The notes under the pieces are model-generated. The model was not told where the DNA came from. It saw only the letters and a program-made list of their open reading frames with translations, and searched no databases. Below, piece by piece: positions 46,180 to 56,107 of a stretch of DNA of 64,000 nucleotides; within the stretch, counting starts at the first letter, position 1; each line of letters starts with the position of its first letter. This stretch comes from Malus domestica. Its lineage: Eukaryota; Streptophyta; Magnoliopsida; Rosales; Rosaceae. The position numbers were made by a program, and so were the translations under genes. Where the stretch lies: assembly GCF_042453785.1 (NCBI RefSeq), contig NC_091675.1, positions 3,608,501-3,672,500 of the forward strand. Reading direction: 5' to 3'.

Positions 46180-46403
46180 CAGAAAAGGATATGGCAAGGA
46201 TCATTTTTCTGGGGATCCTAGGGATTCTGTAATCGTGACCGTTCATCATACATCATGTGGTCAATTTTCATTAAGTACTATTTATATTTAGTTTTAAATT
46301 TTAAAATTTAAAATGATTTCTGACCGCATGATGTACAATGAATAGTCACGAACACAGGATCCCTAGGATCCCCAGGAAAAGGATCTGGCGAGGATCCTTT
46401 TCC
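46180..46403. mobile_element. Foldback MITE with about 80-bp arms
   Basis: Arms AAAAGGATATGGCAAGGATC...GGGGATCCTAGGGAT and their near complement on the right (ATCCCTAGGATCCCC...GGATCCTTTT) extend inward to TGACCGCATGATGTAC. TAAACTC flanks both sides (about 46172 and 46404), likely an 8-bp duplication. Confidence 0.8.
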
Positions 46404-46510
46404 TAAACTCTCCACTTCCTTTCTCCCTCCTCTAAGATTTTTTCATTGTGACCGGAACACGAGTGGTACATCACGTGTTTTTATATAAGTGGTGAAAAGT
46501 TTTATTTTTT

Positions 46511-47137
46511 AGGGCAAAAGACTGTTTACTACCCTCATGTTCCGTGGTTTTCAACATTTAGTACATCAATTTTTTTTCGTCTCAAAGTCATACCTAAAGT
46601 GTAAATTTTGGGACAGTTTCATACATCCGTTAGTCAAACTGTTAAGTGATGACGTGGTGCATACGTGGACAATGACTGGGTGCCACGTGTCATTAAAAAT
46701 ATTAAATAATTAATTAAATAATTAAAATTTTAAATTTTAAATTTTAAAAAAAATAAATAAATAAATAACAAACCAGCCATTTTCCCCCTCTCCCCCCACG
46801 CCCCCAACCCAGAGGAAGAAGAAGGAGAAAAAAAAAAGAAAAAAAAATTGTCTGCCAACCCAGAAGAGGAAGAAGAAGGAAGAAGAAGAAGGAGAAGAAG
46901 AAGAAGAAGAAGAAGAAAGAAAAAAGAAAAAAAAAAAAAAAACAAACCAGCCATTTTCCCCCTCTCCCCTCGCGCCCCCAACCCAGAGGAAGAAGAAGGA
47001 GAAAAGAAAAAAGAAAAAAAAAATTGTCTGCCAACCCAGAAGAGGAAGAAGAAGGAAGAAGAAGAAGGAGAAGAAGAAGAAAGAAAAAAAAAAAAAAACA
47101 GAATCTGCAACACCAGAAGAAGAAGAAGGAGGAGAAG

Positions 47138-47170
<33 letters not shown>

Positions 47171-48116
47171 GTCTGCCAACCCAGAAGAAGAAGAAGAAAA
47201 GGAAGAAGAAGAAGGAGGAAGAAGGAGGAGGAAGAAGGAGAAGAAGAAGAAGAAGAAGAAGAAAAAAAAAAAAAAAAAAAAAAAACCTGAATCGGCAAAG
47301 ATGAATTCGTCCCCCCCCCCCCGACCGCGACCCACTTGTTCCAACGCCTCCACAACTGCTTGGGCTTTGTTCCTGGGTTCTACGGGAGTCTAATGGTGGT
47401 GGTGGTTGACGAGATTTACTTCAAAAATGGCGGATCGCCGTCACACCACCTTCGCCGCACATCACCACCAAATCTCTCCAAATTTGGGATGTAATAGGTA
47501 GAGGGAAGGTCATGAAGTTGATTCGAGGTGGTTAGGTAGTGCAATTTGCCGGAAAAATGGGTGAAAATTTGTCGAAAAACAAAGAATGATGCGGGTCGGG
47601 TTGCGGGCCAAGGAGAGACCCGGCCGTTCCCCTCCTTCTCCTCTCCCTCCTTTCTCTCCTTTCCTCCTCCCTCATTCGCCACCTCATTTCTCTCTCCTCC
47701 TCCCCTTGGCCGAAACTCTCCCCTTTCTCTTCTGAAACTCTCTTCTTCCTCTCTTTCTTCTTCTTCCTCCTTCTTCTTTTTCTGGGTTACAAACGGCTTT
47801 TTTTTTTTTTTTTTTTTCTCCTTCTTCTTCCTCTGGGTTGGGGGCACGGGGGAGAGGGGGAAAATGGATTGTTAATTTTTTTTTAATTTTAATTATTTAA
47901 TTAATTTTTTAAATATTTTTAATGACACGTGGCTCCCAGTCATTGTCCACATAGGCGCCACGTCATCACTTAACGGGAGAACTAACAGTTTGATTAACGG
48001 ATGTATGAGACTGTCCCAAAATTTACATTTTAGGTATGACTTTGAGACGAAAAAAAATTGATGTACTAAATGTTGAAAACCATGAAACTTGAGGGTAGTA
48101 AACAGTCTTTTGCCCT
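46511..48116. mobile_element. Long-TIR (Mutator-like) non-autonomous element, copy 2
   Basis: Inverted arms of about 220 bp start AGGGCAAAAGACTGTTTACT at both ends. A 7-8 bp target duplication ATTTTTT(A) is present but low-complexity. The arms match 30630-31951. The interior is dominated by GAA-type purine tracts on the left and TTC-type tracts on the right, plus a GC-rich middle (47310-47620). No transposase. It is inserted in MITE copy B. Confidence 0.88.
46810..47835. repeat. GAA/TTC purine-pyrimidine tracts
   Basis: 46810-47285 is almost pure purine (AGAAGAAGAAGG blocks with poly-A), including repeated units beginning CTGCCAACCCAGAAGA. 47690-47835 is almost pure pyrimidine. The tracts can pair as a large hairpin, and long mirror-like purine runs can form triplexes. 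The apparent long frames here are only low-complexity translation. Confidence 0.85.
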
Positions 48117-48725
48117 ATTTTTTAAGTTATTAACTTTTTAACACACGTATCCCACCATTTGCATAATAACACGTGGTGTACTATCCCGTGTACGGATCAC
48201 ACAGTAAAAAATCTCTCCCCTCCTCCTTCGTAATCCTACCTAACTGTTGGCCAAAAAATCAGGCACTCGTGTTATGAACTATATATACATGGCCAAGAGA
48301 GCTTTTATATGGACCTTAACATATTGAAGTGATATTTTTGATGTCACGTTTATGATTTTGAAGTCTATGTTGAAGGGAAAATTTTGCATTTCCTTGGTGG
48401 TCATATCTATTACTTTTTATAGATACAAAATATATAATTCCTTAAGTTAAAGTAATTTTGTACTGCATGCATGCAACAAAGAAATAGCATGCACGTGTGC
48501 GGTGTATGCTTGCCACATCTGCTCATGCATTAGTATCAGCTCCGATAGCACCTGGCACGCGGATCCCAAACCTCTATATGAACTCCCACGTAGCAGATAT
48601 CCAAGACAAAAACAACCGATCTCCATCTCCACGGAACAAGTGAAGAACAGACCACACAAACAGTTGTCAAATGTACAAATTACTCTTAATTTACAATTAC
48701 CACCGCTTCATATTTTCCCTCATTC

Positions 48726-48733
48726 TATATAAA
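48726..48733 (+). promoter_or_regulatory. TATA box of second small heat shock gene
   Basis: TATATAAA 109 bp upstream of the ATG at 48842. GAA/TTC blocks (GGAACAAGTGAAGAAC near 48632, CATTCTAT near 48721) may be weak heat-shock elements. Confidence 0.5.
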
Positions 48734-51700
48734 CTCTCCAAAACCCTAGACAAACCCACCAAAAACAATCTCCATATATTTTCCACCTTAATTTGTTCAA
48801 TCATTTTTCAGGAGTTTTATATCTGATCATCGTTGGAGGTGATGAGCCAGGTTATGAGCCTGAGGAACATGGGGTTCGATCCCAACCTTCTGGAGACCCT
48901 GCACGACTTGCTTGACTTCTCCGACGAGCAGAACCAGCAGAGCCACCTGACCCCTTCGCGCCAGTACGTCCGCGAGGCCAAGGCCATGGCCGCCACGCCC
49001 GCAGATGTGAAGGAGACTCCAAACGCCTACGTTTTTGTGGTGGATGTGCCTGGGCTGATATCGGATATGATTGATGTGAAGCTTGAGGAGGACAACGTTC
49101 TGGTGGTGAGCGGGGAGAGAAGGAAAAGGGTCAGGGGGTCAAGTATTTGAGGATGGAGAGGAGGCTCGGGGAGTATTTGAAGAAGTTTGTGCTGCCGGAA
49201 AATGCAGACACTGAAAAGATTTCGGCCGAGTGTCTTGACGGGGTGCTGACTGTCACCGTGGAGAAGAGGCCGCTACCCGAGCCTAAGAAATCGAAGACTA
49301 TTCTGTAAGAATAAACTAAACTTAAAAGATTAATACACTAGCCAAGAACACAAGGATTAATCAACTAAATCACAATCCTTAAATTATGTATGTAATATAA
49401 GTGCAAGAACTGCAGCAATTATATTACACATATTTGCAGCCACGTTCATGGATAAGAAGCCATGAAAACCTGCACACAACCTTCTTCTCTCTGCAAAACT
49501 CAATGCTTTCTAAGTTATAGGTAATTGGAACAATAAGAGCGTGTTTTGTGAGAGCAGAGGCTTATGGTTTTATACTACAAGACCTGGATCGCTCTATAAT
49601 AATCCCACAAGAAATACAAGACTGCATTCTTTATATCAATATGAGTCCTATAAATGAGCAAACACAGGAGTCCTCAATATATCAATATGATTGGTTAACT
49701 CTTGTCAACATGATTTAGACTTATTTATAATATCAATTATCTCAAGACTTGTAAGAATCATAAATAATATCAATTATCTCAAGACAAGAATCATACTCAT
49801 ATTCTTACATTCTTCTACTTGAGTATGATTCATCACAACAGATAATCATCTCAAATTATTATAAAGGTGATCACATAATTCATTCAACACCACACTAGTA
49901 CATAGACACAACCAGCTTACATAAGCCAAAATAATGAATTTATAATTGCCTTTGGAACATAAAATACAGATTTAACTTACAAATCACAATGTTCCGTTCA
50001 TGTTCATAGCAATGTATCTAAGTTCAAGAGTAAACCAAGATGTCTACTTCCACTCATATAGCCCAAAATTGATATAAAAATACCAAACATTCTTGACAGT
50101 AGGCTGTCAATGTAAAATTATTCATAATTGTATGAATAGCACAGTTATATCAATCAATAACTTTATCATAACACCAAATCTTTTGGATAACAAAAGCTTA
50201 ACCTCACATATAACTTACTTATGCATTTTAAAGTATTAAACTTAAGAATCTTTTCTGTTACATCGCAGAATTAACTAAAAAGTCACAACATACTTAATTT
50301 GCACTTTGAAATTATGTGAACCAATATAGCAAAACCAAACTTATTTGTTCCCACTTATCTAGGCCATACTTAACACAACCAAGTTAAGTACAGGTTAATA
50401 GCAACTATATTAACTAAAAATCATTCCAACACAATGAATGACTAATCAGAATCCATATGGAAACCAAATTCGTTTCCTTTTGAATGCTAACATAATATGA
50501 TCCTTCTCATTACTTAAACAAATTAAGTAACACAAATAATTCAACCAATTGCTTCAATAAAACCATAAAATGGTTTTTATGCATCCAAATGAATTATAAT
50601 GGCCGGCTTAAATACTCTTAGCCTTATGCTTACATTCGAACATATGATTCTCCTACTTAAGCATAAGCATAATGTACTGCATAGCCGATAAGGAAACCAG
50701 AGATATGAACCAATTGGTTCCCAGTTCCTCACCAATTGCATAATCTCAGTTTAGTCATATACACCTAAACCATTATGCAAACAGTCTATGTATCAAAAGA
50801 TAGTCACAATCCATTCGGAAAAACTTATCTCACATAAACCCAAAATCACTAGTTTCAACAATGATCAAAATCAGAATAGCAAGCACAATATTTTTGCATT
50901 CAATTTGATCATAACTAGTTCAATATCCATCGAGCAAGATCAACTAAAAATTGATAATGTTTGGACATAGAAGCACAAGTTATCTCGATTAAAACGAGAT
51001 AATCAAGATCTCAACTTTTCAACAATATGATTTACATATAATAATTCTTTAACAAGATTGACATGTATCATAATTCAATCTAGTCCAAAAATCAATTGCA
51101 AAAATACTAATTGACGCTTCAAAATCTCAAACAATTCCAATCAATGGAAAACCCATAAGTTGTCAAAATTTCAAAATTAATATCTTATGAACTTTGAGAT
51201 CGCATAAGATATGAATTAAAGGATACATACCAATTAATCAGCAAATTTTCATTAAGAGCAGCAGAAGCAAACGAGAAACGAAAATTCCATACCAAATCTT
51301 GCCAATTGATGAGTTCCACTATCACAGCGAAATAGAATGCATTATTGCCAATCAAGGCTTCACCAAAACAATTTATATCATTCCATACAAGGTATAAATA
51401 CAAGAGCCTTCACATGTTTTCGGTTATACACTGCAAAAATTGACATTTATCGAATCCAAAGATTCCTAACTCCACCATTCATATGTACGGCAACACCCCC
51501 AAAACATATTATATGTAGTCTAACCAAAACTAGGGATATGAATTATACTTTTTTTTTTTAATAATTCAAAACAGACCAATGCTTTTAATTATATGTATCA
51601 TAAATACAAACAATGGCATCCAAATTCCATTAGTTTAGTATTAGGAACGCTTGGTCATTAAGCATACTTGCCCAGACAATATCAATTCATGGAGTACTCG

Positions 51701-51850
51701 TGCAGTCAGATTGATTCCATTCCAAATTGATATTCATCATATATGGCCCAAAACAAATAGACAAAAGAGAACGATAGGTGTTGTATATGAACACTTTTTA
51801 TCCTCCACCAAGATTAATTTAATCAGAACTATAGACTCTTTAATGAAAAA

Positions 51851-52366
51851 TGTTTGTACCATACTTGACCAATCCCGAAACTACTGAGCACCGGTCAACG
51901 TTATACCGTCAAGGACCCAGAAGAGCTTCCCTTCAACCAAGAGGCCAATCACAATGCGACACGTGTCGATATCAAAAGCCAATCACAGCGCGACACGTGT
52001 CAACATCAGAAGCCAATCACAACACGACACGTGTCAATGTCAGAACAAAACTAGAAACTCTCTTCTATAAATAGGGATCATTCTCCCACAATAATCTTTA
52101 ATGTCATTTTGTACTAAATTATTCACTAGAACTCATAAAAGGAGAACTTGAACATATGTATTTGTGTAAACCCTTCACAATTAATGAGAACTCCTCTACT
52201 CCGTGGACGTAGCCAATCTGGGTGAACCACGTACATCTTGTGTTTGCTTCCCTGTCCCTATTCATTTACATACTTATCTTCACTAGTGATTGAAGCAACC
52301 AAGCGAAGGTCACGAACCTGACACTTTCTGTTGTACCAAAGTCCTCGCTGATTTTGTGCATCAACA
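51851..52366 (+). mobile_element. Solo LTR, family S, copy 2
   Basis: 516 bp, TGTTTGTACCATACTTGACC to TTGTGCATCAACA, flanked by AAAAA on both sides. It contains three tandem units of about 35 bp with CCAATCACA and a GACACGTGTC box (51949-52040), followed by a TATAAATAGGG box near 52067. Confidence 0.92.
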
Positions 52367-52944
52367 AAAAATAAAGAGTATACATAGACTAAATGTTACA
52401 CTAACTTATTTATGCATCAAAAGATGATTTCAAACATCCCACACAAATCACAAGTTGGCATCCATAGGGATTTCGAGTTTAATCATGCCCTCACAGTATA
52501 TAATTAAACAGGCATACTCAAAATAGCAAAAGCCCTAATTCATCATGCTCAAACTCATCACATTATAATCATGCGTATAAGAGAACAATTAATCATGCAT
52601 GATACAGTGAACCAAGTTACCTGAATGCATCATTGGATCCATATTCGTCAACCCGATTGCAATTCCTTGGCTCCAAATAAATGAAACAAATTATCCATCA
52701 ATGCTTGAGACCTATCCATGCAGATTGCCTTCATTGCAGACAACCGTAGACCCCATATCATTGAGAGTCAGCAATAAACCAATGTCTTGCCTCCACTTCT
52801 TGTAATTACTTCCCCAATGGGAATAAGCACACTTGCAAGATTAAGTGAAATTGCAGACAATTGAAATCTCAAAAGGAGAACCAAAAGTTCTTGATTTCAA
52901 TCTACTTTCACTTAATGCACACTGATATGAACCAACTTAGTCAT

Positions 52945-53459
52945 TGTTTGTACAATACTTGACCAATCCCGAAACTACTGAGCACCAGTCAACGTTATAC
53001 CATCAAGGACCCAGAAGAGTTTCCTTCCAACCAGAAGGCCAATCACAGCACGACACGTGTCGACATCAAAAGCCAATCATAGTGCGACACGTGTCAACAA
53101 CAGAAATCAATCACAACACGACACGTGTCAATGTCAGAACAAAGCTAGAAACTCTATTCTATAAAAGGAGATCATTCTCCCACAATATTTCCTAATGTCA
53201 TTTGTACTAAATCATTCACTTATACTTACTAAAAGAGAACTTGAACCTATGTACTTATGTAAACCCTTCACAATTAATGAGAACTCTTCTACTCTGTGGA
53301 CGTAGTCAATCTGGGTGAACCACGTACATCTTGTGTTTGCTTCCCTGTCTCTATCCATTTACATACTTATCCACACTAGTGACCGGAGCAATCTAGCGAA
53401 GGTCACAAACTTAACACTTTCTGTTGTACCAAAGTCCCCACTGATTTTGTGCATCAACA
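52945..53459 (+). mobile_element. Solo LTR, family S, copy 3
   Basis: 515 bp, same family and orientation as 51851-52366, flanked by GTCAT (52940-52944, 53460-53464). It holds the same three CCAAT plus ACACGTGTC units. It is nested in the 5.2-kb element. Confidence 0.92.
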
Positions 53460-54541
53460 GTCATATATATAGATTTTTCATCATGAATGAAAAGTATATA
53501 TAGATTAAACAACTCATCAGTGAAGGGATAACTCTTAATGCAGATGTAGATTTCAGTTTCAATTAAAACAGAAAACAATTAAACAACGAATAAGTCAATA
53601 TCAATATGAAGAATCAGAAAGATAACACGATCTTCGTTCAATGATTTTTAACAACATAATTAGTTGATCTAAATACAAGTTTATTCATTACACTAATAAC
53701 ACAAGGAGGATTAATAAACCAAAATCACCTCAATCTGCAGACATCATAATCAACACAGCGGAAGCAATAATTTCAAAAATTAGAATTATGATGTTTAAGA
53801 GAGATGATCAAATAAGCAAGCATGAAAAAGTTTTCTCAACCCCATATTGACAAAACACGAGTTTCTCCCTTTCCAAACTGACCACGGTCAAAAATTGAAC
53901 TAAAGGTTATTTCTTAAACGATGTCATACCACTTGTCTTTAAAAACCAATTAAACGGACTTGTTCTTCAAACTAGTTCGTTTTTGCAGTTTTTTAGGAAC
54001 CAATTTATGATCGAATTTAGTTGTAAAATCCAATGGCTCTGATACCACATGTAAGAATAAACTAGACTTAAAAGATTAATACACTAGCCAAGAACACAAG
54101 GATTAATCAACTAAATCACAATCCTTAAATTATGTATGTAGTATAAGTGCAAGAATTGCAGCAATTATATTACACATACTTGCAGACCCGTTCATGGATA
54201 AGAAGCCATGAAAACCTGCACACAACCTTCTCCTCTCTGCAAAACTCAAGGCTCTCCAAGTTATAGGTAATTGGAACAATAAGAGCGTGTTTTGTGAGAG
54301 CAGGGGCTTGTGGTTTTATACTACAAGACCTGGATTGCCCTATAACAATCCCACAAAAAACACAAGACTGCATTCCTTATATCAATATGAGTCCTATAAA
54401 TGAGCAAACACAAGAGTCCTCAATATACCAATATGATTGGTTAACTCTTGTCAACATGATTTAGACTTATTTATAATATCAATTATCTCAAGACTTGTAA
54501 GAATCATATTGATACTCTTACATATTCAAGTCCAAATAAGC

Positions 54542-54856
54542 AATGGTCAAGGCGGCGGCCAAGAAGGCAAAGTTGGCCAAAGTGGCAGTCAAGAATGGCA
54601 AGGCGGTGGCCAAGGAAAACATGGTCAAGGTAGCGGCCCAGGTGGACAAGGTGGTGGTCAAGAATGGCAAGGAGGACGCCAAGGTGGTGGTCAAGGGGGA
54701 CAGGGTGGTGGTCAAGAATGGCAAGGGGGACGCCAAGGTGGTGGTCAAGAATGGCAAGGAAGACGCCAAGGTGGTGGTCAAGAATGGCAAGGTGGAAGCC
54801 AAGGCGGGCAAGGAGAAGAAGGGAAAGTCGCGGAGCCGCGTCGCCGCTTGCTCTGA
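54542..54856 (+). repeat. 33-bp coding repeats, GGGQEWQGGRQ tail
   Basis: About six imperfect copies of an 11-codon unit (GGGQEWQGGRQ, GGGQEWQGRRQ, GGGQEWQGGSQ and a shortened GGGQGGQ). No stop occurs in the sense frame over 104 codons. Substitutions mostly fall at third positions of Gly codons, suggesting past selection on protein sequence. The end is basic (EPRRRLL). Confidence 0.85.
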
Positions 54857-54879
54857 TGGTCTGCACGATCAGTTTGTGG

Positions 54880-55049
54880 AGTGATTTTTCAATGTGACCG
54901 TCACACGAGATGGTACACCACGGGTTCATATATAAATAGTGGGTTATGTGTGTTAAAAGGTTAATAACTTAAAAATTAAAGTTTTACACCATTTGCATAG
55001 AAACACATGATATACCATTTGTATTCCTGTCACAATTAAAAATTTCTCT
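54880..55049. mobile_element. 170-bp MITE, copy C
   Basis: Starts AGTGATTTTTCAATGTGACC and ends AAAAATTTCTCT, with target duplication AGTTTGTGG (54871-54879) and AGTTTGTGA (55050-55058). It lies about 25 bp beyond the small heat shock tail. Confidence 0.88.
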
Positions 55050-55247
55050 AGTTTGTGATTGCTCACCATTGGTGATGGTATGTGTGTAAATAAAGTTGCA
55101 TGCATTCATGCACGCATCGTTCCTTGTGGTTTTCTGTGTCTGTAATTTCGTATGCTTTGGTCATGTCTACCTCACTAGGTTTTTGCCTTTTGGGTTTTCA
55201 CAAAAATAAGAGAAAGGAAGGAAAGCTTGGATGTGGTCCTGAGCATG

Positions 55248-55415
55248 AAGAAATTTTTAATTATGATGAGAATAAGGATGGTACACTACGTGTTTTTATG
55301 TAAGTATGGAAAAATATATTTTTTAAGTTATTAACTTTTTGACACACATATCCCACTATTTATGTAATAACACGTAGTGTACCATCCCGTGTGACGGTCA
55401 TACTAAAAATCTCTC
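55248..55415. mobile_element. 168-bp MITE, copy D
   Basis: Starts AAGAAATTTTTAATTATGAT and ends AAAAATCTCTC, with target duplication CTGAGCATG (55239-55247) and CTGACCATG (55416-55424). It is the same family as copies A to C. Confidence 0.88.
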
Positions 55416-55424
55416 CTGACCATG

Positions 55425-56107
55425 TCGGTATGTATTGCAGTCTTCCTTTTGGTATATGTATGCTTAGTGTCGTGTCGTTTAATATGTGGATCTATAATAA
55501 ACACATTATGTGGATTTATAATGTAATTTTAGTGTTTACATTTGAAATTATGAGGTAATACGTAATACCTGTGGTATTGGTCGTGTTCATTATTTATATA
55601 GCTGGACTTGAATCAATTTTATCGCTGCAAAACAAAATTAAAAAAGGAATTAAATAGAGAAAAAAACTACTGCCCACCCTGATAGTGGCAGTCCGACAAG
55701 TAGTCGATCCCGGCCTCCAACCCGACATCCATCTGTCTGTCGTCCCTCCCTTTCATTTCTTCTCATTCTCGCGTATCTGTTTGATAATGATTTTGTGGTC
55801 ATATATGTGCATGGTTTTGTGGTCGTGTGTTATTTGCGAATGATGCATGTTGCGTTAATGTCTGTCTCACGCTCTTAATACGAGTATCATGAGTGAAACT
55901 ATATATTAGCGAAATAAGTGTACTGGTTAAGCGTTGCAAATCAAGTACTAGTGAAACTATACATATGCTACTTCCTTATGTCAAATAAAATTTAGAAATC
56001 CCTATCACCATTTTTCTTCGGCTGCACATTGTTTTTCGGTTCTTATAAATTATAACATTAGTTTGTATAATAACATGTGATGTTCAAACTCTTTTAGGTA
56101 CATATAA
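55425..56107. other. Intergenic, no gene seen
   Basis: Spacer between MITE copy D and the Helitron-like element. It is AT-rich, with no recognisable coding or repeat structure. Confidence 0.5.

Larger units (their letters stand above)
46434..48217. mobile_element. 169-bp-family MITE, copy B, split by a nested element
   Basis: The left part 46434-46510 (AAGATTTTTTCATTGTGACC) and right part 48117-48217 belong to one MITE. Its 9-bp target duplication is CCCTCCTCT (46425-46433) and CCCTCCTCC (48218-48226). The long-TIR element at 46511-48116 sits inside it. Confidence 0.9.
49304..54522 (-). mobile_element. 5.2-kb non-coding LTR retrotransposon with nested solo LTRs
   Basis: LTRs at 49304-49809 (506 bp) and 54050-54522 (473 bp) begin TGTAAGAATAAACT and end CTTACA. 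The target duplication is TATTC (49299-49303, 54523-54527). Next to the right LTR the minus strand reads TGGTATCAGAGCCATTGG, a primer-binding site, so it is oriented right to left. The interior is AT-rich with no recognisable gag or pol, so it is non-autonomous. LTRs differ by several percent, making it clearly older than the copia element at 35214-40130. Two solo LTRs of another family are nested inside. Confidence 0.9.
48842..54856 (+). pseudogene. Class II small heat shock gene with Gly/Gln-rich tail, split by an LTR element
   Basis: The 5' part (48842-49303) encodes MSQVMSLRNMGFDPNLLETL, then [20 protein letters not shown] and the alpha-crystallin domain. A small frame change lies near 49125-49135 after ISGERR-type sequence; [20 protein letters not shown] and [11 protein letters not shown] follow in the new frame. 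At ATT-C (49300-49303) a 5.2-kb LTR element enters. On its far side, in the same frame, the expected C-terminal QVQIS (54527-54541) runs on into about 104 residues of GGGQEWQGGRQ-type repeats, ending RRRLL at 54856. Target duplication TATTC proves the two sides were once adjacent. Normal family members stop right after the QVQVA-type end, so the tail is unusual. Today the gene is broken by the frame change and by the insertion. Confidence 0.85.

Noticed and set aside
46730-47393. Long open frames on both strands (poly-Phe/Ser/Leu or poly-Glu/Lys/Arg)
   Set aside because: Translation of simple GAA/TTC tracts inside a transposon; no domain and no splice or promoter context.
54032-54046. tRNA-like match (TGGTATCAGAG)
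   Set aside because: This is the initiator-tRNA-complementary primer-binding site of an LTR element, not a tRNA gene; no cloverleaf around it.
54504-54929. Open frames antisense to, and in another frame of, the Gly/Gln tail
   Set aside because: Shadows of the repeat; the sense frame is supported by continuity with the small heat shock protein across the target duplication.
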